Assembly (NCBI GenBank): GCA_022814615.1
Contig: JAKLNE010000028.1
Span: 1 to 64,000, forward strand
Origin: Waltergamsia citrina
Taxonomy: Eukaryota > Ascomycota > Sordariomycetes > Hypocreales > Bionectriaceae
Length of the DNA: 64,000 nt
Direction: 5' to 3'
Positions 34,227-44,729 of the stretch are shown piece after piece. The position numbers were made by a program, and so were the translations under genes. How positions within the stretch are numbered: position 1 is the stretch's first letter; each line of letters begins with the position of its first letter. The notes beneath the pieces were generated by a model. That model was not told the DNA's origin. It saw nothing but the letters and a program-made list of their open reading frames with translations, and did no database searches.

Positions 34227-34986
34227 TGCCCCGGGGCATACAAACATTGGACGATGACGATTCACGCTGCATACGTTGGAGTTTGTCATTTACCTCTCAT
34301 TGCCGGGAATTTCACAGCAAGTTTATTATACATTCGGGATGAGCAACCTACAGTGGGGACCAAGGGAGCTCATACAACGACATCAAATTTCTTATACACG
34401 GAGCGGAAAGACTATATATCATCTTCAATCGGGCGGCACCAGGGCTGTGTATCACGGCTTGCTGGTTTGTGGGATCCGATCTAACACTATTCACCATATA
34501 CCCCCCTTTAGCAAAGTTTTCATGCGCATTGAATTTAAATCGTTCAAATATTTCTCTTTTCAAGCGGTATATGTGTCTCAGACGTCTTAATGTGACAAGC
34601 AGGAATTCTCTGGGATATCTGCCGGAGCGTGGCTTGCGCCATGCCGTGCGGTGGCGTCGAACTACTACCAACGGCCAACGACAAGCGGCTTGGTAACTAT
34701 GCGAATTCCAAACCGTATTCTATGGAAAACGACCATCACAAATGCGAAATTGAAGTAGGAACAAGATTTCCTATAAAACTAATGCTTCATTTTATTTTCC
34801 ATGGTTTTCTCGGTACTATTGCATACTAACTAAAAGCAGTGACGAAAATCAGATAACAGTTATACCTTTCCTTCGCTTAGATTTGATCTACCTAATCCAT
34901 TCATGACACGAGCACTGATACAATTCCCTTCAAACGCCGAACCCACCAAATTTCAACACAATACACACGGCTCCAAGTGTTACCTC
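34227..34986. other. Convergent 3' region
   Basis: 760 bp between two stop codons, AT-richer than its neighbours. No feature recognised. Confidence 0.5.
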
Positions 34987-36066
34987 TTACATGATATCGA
35001 CCTTGTGGATCTCAGTCCATTCCTTCTCGACCTTGGGGACCGTCACCATCAAGATGCCATCCTCCATCTTGGCCGAGATGGCCATACCATCGACCTCATC
35101 GTTTCCAGGTAGCGCCACCTTCCTCTCAAACAGTCCGACGGTACGCTCCCCGCTGCCTTGCAGCGTCGCCAGGAAGGCCTCATCACCAGGACGGTGCACA
35201 ACGCCGGCAATATGCAAGGTGCGCGACTCGCCGTCCCAGTTCACGCCTACATCCTCCTTTCGTGCGCCAGGCAGGGCGACGTGCAGGATATAAGCCGACT
35301 CAGTGTTGAAAGTGTCGACCGGTGGGGCGAAGCCGTCATTGTCCTTGTCGTTAGCGGTGTTGTCATTGTTGGTAGCACCACCGGCGGCAGCGGCGGCGGC
35401 TTCGGGGAAGTGCTCGCGCAGGCTCTGAACGATGGGGTGGTTGCCGACAACGCGGAGCAAGGCTGGGAAGTCAAAGCCCGGGTAGGGAGGGGGATGGCGG
35501 TCACCCGCGCCGGGACCTCGGTGATGACCCTCGTGAGGGTGGGCGTGATGGGGACCTCTAGGGCCATGACCACGGCGTCGACCGTGGCAACGACCACTGC
35601 AATCAGTGTCCTCGGCATCAGGAACGACAACATCCGGGTCAGGAACAGCGTTGCTCTCGGCCCTCATAGTCTCAGAGTCACTCCTATCATTGGCATTGTT
35701 GTTGGAGGTGGTGTCAGGACCAGAGTTGGTGGTATCCTGAGCTTGAGCGGGAGCCTCTCTGCCCCGGCGGGGATGGCCCTCACCACCCCATCGGTAACCA
35801 TGGCCATGACGGCCTCCGCGACGACCGCGTGGGCCACGGTAGACCCAAGGGTTCCAGTCGTCAAAGTCGGTTTCGGCGCCCCAGGGCCAAGCGCCCGGAG
35901 GATGGGGACGGGCGTGGCCGTGGGGACCGGCCCCGCCACCGAAGGGGAAGAAGCCGCCGGGGAAAGGAAACCCAGCGTTATGGTCTACACCTTGGCCAGG
36001 CCCGGCGCGGCTATTTGGGTCAAAGGAATTGAGAAAGTCCCAGAAATTTTGCTGATGGGCAGACAT
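34987..36066 (-). CDS. Small heat-shock protein (Hsp20/alpha-crystallin) with His/Gly-rich N-terminus
   Basis: A single exon of 359 residues, long for a small heat-shock protein (usually 150-220). The alpha-crystallin domain covers about 247-345: DTFNTESAYILHVALPGARKEDV at its start, the GESRTLHIAG strand, and the closing DGILMVTVPK. The first 245 residues are unusual: NFWDFLNSFD near the start, Gly/Phe-rich and Trp-rich pieces (GAWPWGAETDFDDWNPWVY), an Arg/Gly/His stretch (76-104), and a His cluster at 156-191 that includes HHAHPHEGHH and one CxxxC (156-160). A run of six Ala follows. The protein would hold unfolded clients in the cytosol during heat or other stress. I found no clean three-unit heat-shock element upstream. 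The His cluster suggests metal binding, which is inference. Confidence 0.9.
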   Translation of the reverse strand: MSAHQQNFWDFLNSFDPNSRAGPGQGVDHNAGFPFPGGFFPFGGGAGPHGHARPHPPGAWPWGAETDFDDWNPWVYRGPRGRRGGRHGHGYRWGGEGHPRRGREAPAQAQDTTNSGPDTTSNNNANDRSDSETMRAESNAVPDPDVVVPDAEDTDCSGRCHGRRRGHGPRGPHHAHPHEGHHRGPGAGDRHPPPYPGFDFPALLRVVGNHPIVQSLREHFPEAAAAAAGGATNNDNTANDKDNDGFAPPVDTFNTESAYILHVALPGARKEDVGVNWDGESRTLHIAGVVHRPGDEAFLATLQGSGERTVGLFERKVALPGNDEVDGMAISAKMEDGILMVTVPKVEKEWTEIHKVDIM

Positions 36067-37291
36067 GGTGGCAAGATGTTATAGTAGGTGTAAGAAGAAG
36101 TTATAATAGGTATAATAAGTAAGGAAAGTTGTAAGTATAGAGAATTGTAAGGTGATAAGGAACAGAGGAAGACTATCAAGTCTGGAGAGAGTAGAAAGGT
36201 TTGACGACAATGGCCAGCCTGACATCAAGTTTATATACACATATCCTATCCTATCTATCACCAGCCATTAAGTCCTGCCAATAGGCAGGGCAGGCACGCG
36301 TAACATCTAGGCAGTGAGGCTGATGTAGATTAGTCGCCTCCCAAGAGAGATCGGTGGAAGCTTATAGACGCCGAGCGAACAACCTAGTCGTTAGCCCGTT
36401 GCGCCGCTGGAAGTTGATGGTGTGACGGATGTCCAAGGCAAAAGTGTCGCCACGCGGCTGTTTGGTGATCGGGTGACTGGGACTGGCCGTCGGTGCCGGA
36501 ATTGTGGGGGAATCTCGGGGACACCACCCGTCAGTTTTACTCGTAATTACCAACTAGCCAATTACCACGTATTGAAGGAGACGGGTTTGCTTGAGTCACT
36601 CTCTCTGACTCCTAAATCTTATGAGTGCGCGTACACGCGGAATTTGATCGGATTCCGAACGCCACAATGTTTGCGTGCCCCTGACCGATATGTTTGCATA
36701 TCCCTGGATCAAAGTATTGATGAAAGTGAGGGCAGCGTACGACTGCTGATGGTCTGACTTACCACTCTCGTAAGGAACTAGATACTGCGGAGATCTAATA
36801 ATAACCATCAAGATATTTCACATTTTGTCAACGTCAACTGGCCTCCTCGCAGCGATCATAATGCCGTAACAAGAATTAAGGTAGTTCATCTCTACTTGTA
36901 CAAGTGCTAACTATCTGCAAGACCATCAACCATGGCCAATTGCTAGATCGCCGTAGATGGCAGGCTACACGCAGACTAGACCGCTAGTACTATTTAGCAG
37001 TTAAATAATAGTGAGTGAACTAAATTAATGTGGTGGAAGCTCCCGACCAAACTTGCTCAACTAACGTGCATCTTCTAAGAAGCCCAGCCCAGTAGAAATT
37101 GTGGATCGCTGATTGGTCGCTGTCAACGAACCGACCTTGCAGCTTAGAAATGCATTTGCGACACTGTCGCAATCGATACCGATTTTCTTTTCCACCTTTT
37201 GCCGAGTTATCTTTACCAACCATGAGCTCATGATTTCGATTTCTTTTTTTTTTTTCCTTCGATACATCTGTACCACTATTAATCCTTGACA
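36067..37291. promoter_or_regulatory. Divergent hsp20/cox17 intergenic region
   Basis: 1225 bp containing both promoters. A poly-T tract lies at about 37243-37255, some 40 bp before the cox17 ATG. No canonical GAAnnTTCnnGAA element was found on the hsp20 side. Confidence 0.5.
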
Positions 37292-37647
37292 ATGGGCTCC
37301 TCACAATCCATGCCGAGTAACGTTCCCCGTGCGTCAAGTCCAATTCCTGCCCTTGACGAGCTTTGGCTGACATCTTTTCTACAGAAGCGGCTGCGGCTGC
37401 TCCGGCTACCCAGTCGAACGAAACCTCCAAGCCCAAGGTACGACCCATCGAATTCAGACCCTCTATTCGCCTACGAATGAACGAATGCTAAGATATTGTG
37501 CTTTAGCCGTGTTGTGTGTGCAAGGACGAAAAGGCCAAGCGCGACGAGTGCATGCTCTTCTCAAAATCCGACGACCCGGCCGCCGACTGCAAGTCCCTCG
37601 TCGAGCAGTACAAAACCTGCATGGCCGGCTACGGATACACTGTATAA
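37292..37647 (+). CDS. cox17: Cytochrome c oxidase copper chaperone Cox17
   Basis: Carries Cu(I) in the mitochondrial intermembrane space to Sco1 and Cox11 for assembly of complex IV. Three exons, 37292-37328, 37385-37437 and 37507-37647, with 56 and 69 bp introns, give 76 residues. The first part is an Ala/Ser-rich N-terminus. The conserved part begins KPCCVCKDEKAKRDEC: the CC pair (32-33) binds copper, and the twin CX9C motifs (C-KDEKAKRDE-C and C-KSLVEQYKT-C) form the disulfide-linked hairpin imported by Mia40. It ends CMAGYGYTV, very close to the usual end. No single open frame shows the gene; the two splices are needed to restore it. Short length makes automatic annotation likely to miss it. 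Confidence 0.95.
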
Positions 37648-37912
37648 TTGCGACGAAACAACGAAAAGGAAGAAGGTCTGCGGATGGGATATACCTCCAG
37701 TTGCGGCTGTGTACAAAACCAATCATGTATAAATCACGATAGATGGCTTCGGCGCACTTTGAATGGGATCACTTCCTCTCTCTCAGTCTAGGCCAGACGT
37801 TTCTGCTGGCTGCCCAGTAGGTATAAAGGGCTTACCTCGAAATCTTTGACCTCTCTCACACCCATACTGTACATGCATTTCCGTGTTAGAAGTACAGGGG
37901 CAGCTGGTGTGC

Positions 37913-38462
37913 TCAGCCCAAGACTGCTTTCACATCCTGCTGTCTCCCTTTATAACCAGCCAGAAGCATTTCTTCCACCTCTCGCATACGCGCCTGCATG
38001 TTTTTCACTATTTCAACCATCTCCATTTCGATCGCATTCCTTCTGTCGACATTGAACAAAATTGTATCGATATGCTTGGCATGCGCCTTGATCCTACGCC
38101 AGTCACGATCAGTTCTTCCTCCTATCACATAGTTGCTGAAACTAACACGGAAGGGGGAAGAGGGAAAAAATTCACCTTTCTTGCCGCATATACTCATAGT
38201 GCTCTTGAATCCTTGATCGAAGATTGTCCATCGCCTTGCGACTTTCATCCACAACATGTTGCAGGCCTGCCTCTTTCTCAGCTCGCAGCTGTTGTTCTAA
38301 TCAGCTCAACGAAGAAGAAAGGACATGGTGTGTTTGATGCCATGAAGTAAAGGCGGAATGTGGAGGTAAGCTTACCTTTATAACACGACGCTGCGCTTCA
38401 AGTATAGAAGATATAGAGTCCTCATCGGAGGAATCACTCCGTGCTTTCTTCCTGGCGGGCAT
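37913..38462 (-). CDS. Small coiled-coil protein of unknown function
   Basis: Three exons, 38462-38376, 38288-38176 and 38093-37913, with 87 and 82 bp introns, give 126 residues. It starts MPARKKARSDSSDEDS, a basic patch followed by an acidic Ser stretch that could be a CK2 site, then is almost wholly helical: LEAQRRVIKLRAEKEAGL, ESRKAMDNLRSRIQEHYEYM, and EMVEIVKNMQARMREVEEML with heptad spacing. No family was recognised. The type would suit a subunit of a coiled-coil complex (for example at kinetochores or meiotic chromosomes), but that is only a guess. Splice sites are in phase, and both acceptors and donors are standard. It lies just downstream of cct4 on the same strand. Confidence 0.72.
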
Positions 38463-38853
38463 TATGCAAAAGGGGTCGTTGTTTGTTAAGGCTACTTGGG
38501 GGTATGAAGGCTTCACTAGTGTGGTGGTAGATGAACTATAATGTAGAAATCGAAAGATGATATCTAGCGAAGGAGGAGAGAAAGGAAAGTGGCCGGTTTT
38601 CGACTTCGAGATGATTCTTTTTGGCTCGCTTGATGCGTGCTTTGATGAGGAAGGTCCTACCCACCAGCACAACCGCTCCTTCCAACTCATCAATTACCTA
38701 GTTGTATTCAGCTCTCAATTCATCTCTTCTTTAATACACAGCCAAACAATCACATAAGTATGGATATTATTGAGACTGAACTATCATCTCATTCGGTCCC
38801 GCAGTTGCCTTTTTGGTATTATCATCATACAGCTTCCTGGCGGATATCCTACT
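38463..38853. promoter_or_regulatory. Promoter region of the coiled-coil gene, cct4 3' end
   Basis: 391 bp between two tandem minus-strand genes. No special element seen. Confidence 0.45.
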
Positions 38854-40621
38854 CTATCTTGTCAAAGCAATGTCGTCTATCCTCAAAATCATTTTCACCG
38901 TTTCTGCTGCTAGCTCAATGGCGCTCGTGCTCACCAGCAGGGGCTGCAACACGTTCTCCTTAGAGATGTTGGTGTTAACACCTCCAGACTTGATGCTCAC
39001 GCCAGCGTTCTTCTCGCCCGTCTCATGACGATGCCGCAGGTCAGTCACAACCTTGATGCTGTTCAGTCCTGCGTTCTCCGCCAAGGTTGTGGGAACAACC
39101 TCCATCGCCTCCGCGAAAGCCTTCCAGCAGATCGCCTCAGCTCCTGTTAGGCTACGAGCCTTCTTGGACAGCTGTGCTGCGATCTCGATCTCTGCCGCTC
39201 CTCCTCCAGCAATAAGCGCCTTCTTCTTTACCAAGCAGCGCACAACGCAAAGTGCATCGTGCAGACTGCGCTCCGCCTCTTCTAGGATTAGGTTGTTGGC
39301 ACCGCGAACCACCACCGACACCGTCTTGCCCGTAGCCTTAGCGCCAGTGACCTTAACCATCCTGTTTCCATTAGACTGTACTTCCTCCACCAGGTCTGCC
39401 GAACCAAGCTTGTCGGCGGTGAAAGAGTCAACATCGGCGATAGGCTTGCAGCCAGTCGACTTGCAGACAAACTCGACTTCATCGCGCTCAATATCTTTGA
39501 TCGCCATGATGCCCAGCTTGGAGAGGAAATGCAGGGACAGGTCGTTGACGGCGTCTCGCAGAATAGACTTCTGAATCAACAGCACGTTGCATCCTGCCTT
39601 CTTGATCTTCTTTGCCATATTCAGGAGGTATAGGCGCTCTTCCTTGACAATCTTGTCCATCTGGCGGTAGTCGTTCACCTGAACTGTATTCTCCATCTAC
39701 ATTCGATGTTAGCGTGCTTGGCTCGTTTCAGTGCGAAAGCATTCTTCGAGATACGTACATCTGGCTTGGGCGGGCTCAGCTGGAACTGGATCAGTCCAAT
39801 CTTGGCCTTCTCCATCCTGATGGGACCGCCAGCATTCTTCATAACAGGCTGGGTGAGAACGAGGCCATCCACCAACTCACTGTCCTCAATAGTACCTCCA
39901 ACCTTTTTGACGATTCGAATGTTTCGCAGGTCAACGTTGTCGGCAGTCTTGAGATCGATAGTTTTGGTAACTGAGTTGACCGCCATTGGGCCTAGCAGGT
40001 TGGAGTATTGGGACACAATCTTTGAGGAAAGCGATGTGTTGGCGGCTTGTAGCAGAGAGGCGGTGTCGTTCAACTGAATGGGAAGAGACATGTCGTGGAG
40101 GACCTCAACGGCGGCGGCAGCGGCCCTCTGGAAGGAGTCTGAGATGACCGAGGGGTGGATTCCCTTGGCCAACAGCTTCTCTGCTGCGCCGAGGAGACTT
40201 CCACAGATAACGACAACGGAGGTGGTACCATCACCCGCTTCAACATCCTGAGCTCCCGCTAGGTTGACCAGCATCTTGGCTGTAGGGTGCATGACGGACA
40301 TGCTCTTAAGCATAGTGTGACCATCGTTGGTGATAATCGTCTCGCCCTTCCCGCTTCGAATCATCTTGTCCATGCCTCGAGGGCCGAGCGAAGTCCGGAT
40401 GGCATCGGCGACAGCTTAGAACTGTTAGTTATATGTTGCATACATGAATGTGGTAAAAAGCATACCTCTGGCGGCCACAATGTTGGACGAGCGCACCGCC
40501 ATAGGCTTCTCCTTGTCCTGCGCAAAGCGTTAGCGGGGCACTCTGGAGCTGCTCAAGGAGCTCTACTGACCCTGAAAGTGGCATCACGGTTGGCACCGCT
40601 GGAGTTATCTGTTGTGGCCAT
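38854..40621 (-). CDS. cct4: Cytosolic chaperonin subunit CCT4 (TCP-1 delta)
   Basis: One of eight subunits of the TRiC/CCT ring that folds actin and tubulin. Four exons, 40621-40571, 40517-40466, 40414-39759 and 39696-38854, with introns of 48-62 bp, give 533 residues, the usual size. Exon 1 encodes MATTDNSSGANRDATFR, exon 2 DKEKPMAVRSSNIVAAR. Group II chaperonin signatures follow: SLGPRGMDKMI (43-53), the NDGHTML nucleotide loop, and GDGTTSVVV (95-103). Later come VVVRGANNLILEEAERSLHDAL and the GGGAAEIEIA motif near the C-terminus. It ends MILRIDDIALTR. It shares a 506 bp divergent promoter with rpt1, so joint control of folding and degradation is possible. Confidence 0.96.
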
Positions 40622-41127
40622 CTTTGAAAACTTGCAGGATTGCTCAGATTTCTCAAAGATTTGTTGGTGGTGGAATGGTGGTGAGAAACCCGAATTTGCA
40701 ACTCCCAGAAGCCTCTAGATATCCCACTTTCTGCCCTAGGAGGTGTGGTGTGGTGGTGCTCTGTGCTGGTACACCCAGAAATTTTGGTCGGAGCGGTGGA
40801 TGATCCACCTCCGGCGGCATACCTCCAACCCACTGTGACTGAACCCCGACTGGGTTAGTACGAGTTTGCAGGTAAGGTAATAGTACATAATACCTTACAG
40901 TTGGCACCAAGCATGTGGGTCTGTGCGTGCAGCTCCCAGGCTCAAGGCAACCTAGATTACGGCATGCTTCCACGGCCTTCATCATATCATCACCAACTAC
41001 GAGTATTATCGCGAAACCCACCAGCAGCCTCTCGAGAGCACCCCATCCACGACCTCACCACTCACTCTGCGAAACTCAGACTTACCGAAATCTAATCGTT
41101 GGGCTCTGCTCGCCGGAGGATTCCATC
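40622..41127. promoter_or_regulatory. Divergent promoter shared by cct4 and rpt1
   Basis: 506 bp. Contains an inverted repeat, GTAAGGTA (40872-40879) and TACCTTAC (40891-40898), separated by 11 bases, close to the middle. No exact yeast PACE element (GGTGGCAAA) was seen. Confidence 0.6.
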
Positions 41128-42604
41128 ATGGTGAGCTTCCGCTTTATCCAGCCCTGGCCAACCTGTCGCTAACTGAGGACTAGCCTTCCGCGACCGGCCA
41201 GAACTGGGAGAAATACCAGAAAAACTACGCCGACGATGAACCAGAAGAGAAGAAGATCACCCCTCTTACCGACGAGTATGTGCTTCTGTTTGGATCGCCA
41301 GAAAACCCAGAGCTGATTGTTGTCTAGGGATATCCAGGTCCTAAAGACCTACGGTGCCGCCCCGTACGGAACCTCGATCAAGAAGCTGGAAAAGCAAATC
41401 AAGGAGAAGCAGCAGAGTGTCGATGAGAAGATTGGAATTAAGGTATGTGCTCTGACTGCGCCTGCTCCCATCTGTTTCTCACAGCCCGCAGGAATCAGAT
41501 ACTGGTCTCGCACCACCGCACTTGTGGGATGTCGCCGCCGATCGTCAACGCATGTCCGAAGAGCAGCCTTTTCAGGTAGCAAGGTGCACAAAGATCATCG
41601 CAGACGAGAAGGGTGACGAGTCTAAGAGCAAATATGTTATCAATGTTAAACAGATCGCCAAGTTCGTCGTACAGCTCGGCGAGCGAGTCAGTCCGACAGA
41701 TATCGAGGAGGGTATGCGTGTGGGCGTCGACCGAAACAAGTATCAGATCATGTTGCCGCTACCACCGAAGATCGACGCGAGTGTGACGATGATGACAGTC
41801 GAGGAGAAGCCGGATGTTACATACGGCGATGTGGGTGGTTGCAAGGAGCAGGTTGAGAAGTTGAGGGAAGTCGTGGAGATGCCGCTGCTGTCTCCGGAGC
41901 GTTTCGTCAACCTTGGTATCGACCCTCCCAAGGGCGCTCTGCTCTATGGTCCCCCGGGAACAGGAAAGACTCTTTGCGCCCGTGCTGTCGCTAACCGAAC
42001 TGATGCTACCTTCATCCGTGTCATTGGTAGCGAGCTGGTGCAGAAGTACGTTGGTGAGGGTGCTAGGATGGTGCGTGAGCTTTTCGAGATGGCACGCACA
42101 AAGAAGGCCTGTATCATCTTCTTCGATGAGATCGATGCTGTTGGTGGTGCTCGTTTCGATGATGGTGCTGGTGGAGACAACGAGGTCCAGCGAACTATGC
42201 TGGAACTGATCACCCAGTTGGACGGTTTCGACGCACGAGGCAACATTAAAGTCATGTTCGCTACCAACAGACCTTCAACTCTGGATCCCGCCCTGATGCG
42301 ACCTGGACGTATCGACCGCAAGATCGAGTTCTCCCTGCCTGATCTCGAGGGCCGTGCGAACATTCTGCGCATTCACGCCAAGAGCATGTCCGTTGAGCGC
42401 GACATCCGTTGGGAGCTCATCTCTCGTCTTTGCCCCAACAGCACCGGTGCTGAGCTGCGCAGTGTGTGCACCGAGGCTGGTATGTTTGCCATCCGAGCTC
42501 GGAGAAAGGTCGCTTCAGAGAAGGACTTCCTTAGCGCCGTCGACAAGGTGATCAAGGGCAACCTCAAGTTCAACTCGACGGCGACATACATGCAATACAA
42601 CTAG
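41128..42604 (+). CDS. rpt1: 26S proteasome regulatory ATPase Rpt1 (PSMC2)
   Basis: One of six AAA ATPases in the base of the 19S particle that unfold substrates. Four coding exons: 41128-41130, 41184-41275, 41328-41442, 41492-42604, giving 440 residues. The first coding exon is the ATG alone; the intron starts directly behind it with GTGAGC. Spliced, the protein begins MPSATGQNWEKYQKNYADDE. A coiled coil (about 45-70) and an OB domain precede the AAA module: Walker A GPPGTGKT (223-230), Walker B IIFFDEID (278-285), and RPGRIDRKIEF. The sequence RIHAKSMSVERDIRWELISRLC and the end KFNSTATYMQYN are specific to Rpt1 rather than other Rpt subunits. Keeping intron 1 would stop translation after 14 codons, so retention would act as an off switch. 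Confidence 0.96.
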
Positions 42605-43218
42605 CGAAGGGGTGGCAAGGGATGTATTTATTTTAATCATGGGTGTAAGAGTAAAATCAGTTTCAGGCTCCGGGCTTCTAGACTTGCCAGATACGTTCAT
42701 TGGTGAATAGAGACGGCGTTGAAGCCAACGATTTCTTGCGAGGTCCTCATGTGCTTTGGGTGATTGTGATGTTCTCATATATATACATATTTCCATAAAG
42801 CTGCCCGTGTAATCGATGGAGTGAAATATTTGGTTTGGTTTGGTCTATCTACCTACTACTGATGACGTGCGAGGCTCTCTCGTCCTCTGCTGAAAGAATC
42901 CTATATACAGCTCGAATGTGCAGCTCAGAGCTGAGCTAGGTTGGGTATATGCTTCCTGAAGTGAACTTTGACAAACGCCTCTTCCATAACCCATTATGCG
43001 CCCAAATGCACTACCGACTCGGGCCCCCTTCGCCCACCCCAGGATCTAGGTGATACATGGCCGTTCCACGTAGCTACTAGTACTAAGTAGTGCTTTGTGC
43101 ACGCTATACTGCCAACGATGACAGCCCCCCTCCCCAGAATGATCCTCCAAAAAAAATTGTCGTTAAGTCATGAGTGAAAAATGTAGTCGGGGCTATTCTT
43201 GCCACTGCCGTTTCCTCA
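42605..43218. other. Convergent 3' region
   Basis: 614 bp between stops; contains ACTAGTACTAAGTAGT words at 43076-43091 but no gene. Confidence 0.5.
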
Positions 43219-43926
43219 TCAGCTACCAGAAATAGTGGGAAGACATCCAAAGCAAGCCACCTCCCCATCCGAACCCGGCGGCTCAACGCAGCATCGCCGG
43301 CAGATTATGCTCTGATGCCCACGCGCTTTCCACGAGCGGCCCTCCTTTGTCTGATTCTCACGCTCCTCGTCCACTGCATGCCCTTCATCCTGCCGAGACG
43401 CGTACACATCATCGTCAATGTCTCGCATCTGAAACGATCGCGATAGCGCTTCTTGCTCTGACAGGACCGATCCCTCGCCTTCTGCGTTCCAGCCCTGGCA
43501 TTGTCTGATGCAGATGTAGCATGTTTGTTCGCCGCAGCCTTGACAGAGAGCGAAGGAGTCGAGGTGAGCTTTTTGTTTGGGCTGGTGGGCACAAATGTGG
43601 CAAGGAGCTAGTAGGGAGTTTCCATGTGGTTTTGGCTTTACGGGCCATGACGCTTGTTCTCGAGAGTGACGGCGTCGGTGTGGACTGTTGTTGTTGTGTC
43701 GGTCGTTATCTTCGTGGAGGATAGTCGTGTTGTGTTGGTAGTGGTGGTTGAAGCGGGCTCGCTTGGATGGTAGAGGCAGGACTTTGCGAGGCCAGTTGTG
43801 ATGGTGATGATGGAAGTAATCTTTCTGTTCTGTCGAGCTGCGGAGCTCTATGAACGCCCCTTGGTCGTCATCATCGCTCCTGCGTCGTTTACGTGCCGAC
43901 AGGGCGTCATCCCCGACGTACGGCAT
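43219..43926 (-). CDS. Cysteine-rich putative zinc-binding nuclear protein
   Basis: A single exon of 235 residues. The N-terminus has a nuclear-localisation-like ARKRRRSDDDD and a short His run (39-43). Eleven Cys fall into close pairs: C109/C112, C128/C131, C136/C139, C143, C209/C212/C213 and C225/C228, in the texts PCHICAH, LCQGCGEQTCYICIRQC and IICRRCCVE. The spacing fits two to four zinc ions in a RING- or FYVE-like cross-brace, with a long acidic insert (about 145-200) between the two halves. I recall related proteins of this layout in filamentous ascomycetes but know no function. An E3 ligase or chromatin role would be a guess. Start chosen at the first ATG, MPYVGDDAL. Confidence 0.77.
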   Translation of the reverse strand: MPYVGDDALSARKRRRSDDDDQGAFIELRSSTEQKDYFHHHHHNWPRKVLPLPSKRARFNHHYQHNTTILHEDNDRHNNNSPHRRRHSREQASWPVKPKPHGNSLLAPCHICAHQPKQKAHLDSFALCQGCGEQTCYICIRQCQGWNAEGEGSVLSEQEALSRSFQMRDIDDDVYASRQDEGHAVDEERENQTKEGRSWKARGHQSIICRRCCVEPPGSDGEVACFGCLPTISGS

Positions 43927-44729
43927 AGCGTCGTGAGCTACGTCGCTCGTTCACGACAAAGCAGGTTGAGTCGAGTGTTATGGCTGTGGCCGTTTACTTT
44001 GCGCCACGTTCAACCGATAAGCCGTAGATTCAGGTAGCAAATGACATGTTCGAAGCAAGAAAGAAATAAAAGAAAAGGACAAACTCGCCCAGGGGCTTGC
44101 TGAGCATGCGAAAGGGATAGAGGGAAGCGGAAGGATGCTCGGAGGGATTGGATGGTGGTGGTCCGGTATTACGGTGCCTGGGCGACTTTGCTCATATGAC
44201 TGAGATGGGTCCGGCTAAGTCTTGGGGGGCGATTTTGGTTGGCTTGTTTTTGCTGGGTGGATGGCTGGGGGAGGCGACCCAGCACCTCAGCGCCAACATT
44301 CGTCTATCGAGACCGTCATCAAACATCGAGACAAAGGACAATGGTGCTCAAATAAGCTGGGTTTTTTTATGTTGCTTGAACTACTTTGCATGCGGACGTT
44401 TATCAAGTCGTTTACCCATGCACGATACAAACTTTATGCGATGGTGCATTCCACGTTGTAACCCAAGAAGCTCTCCAACGGTCAACGAGTTTCACAATCA
44501 TATCTGTAAACTGGTACAATCACTTCTACACGTAGACTAGTGTTAGATAGTAGACAAAATAAAATATTGAAAGAGTTTTGATCTGATTTACACTCTAGCT
44601 TCCACTTCTCCCTGCAACCCTCTTTGGCTCTTCACAAAGTCCTACCCGCCTCCGCTAACAAAGGAGCTGATCTAGGGGGGGCGACTAGTATACACTGAGG
44701 CATCAAAGCCCGAACGGTTTTCTGGTGTT
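43927..44729. other. Intergenic, promoter of the cysteine-rich gene and cyt1 3' region
   Basis: 803 bp without a supported gene. A 130-codon plus-strand frame (44148-44540) has no recognisable motif. Confidence 0.45.

Noticed and set aside
35158..36084. 308-codon plus-strand open frame opposite hsp20
   Set aside because: It is the antisense shadow of the Gly/His/Arg-rich hsp20 coding strand; low-complexity codons leave the opposite frame open, and it has no motif of its own.
36067..36420. Heat-shock elements upstream of hsp20
   Set aside because: Only isolated GAA/TTC units were found, not three alternating units with 2-base spacing.
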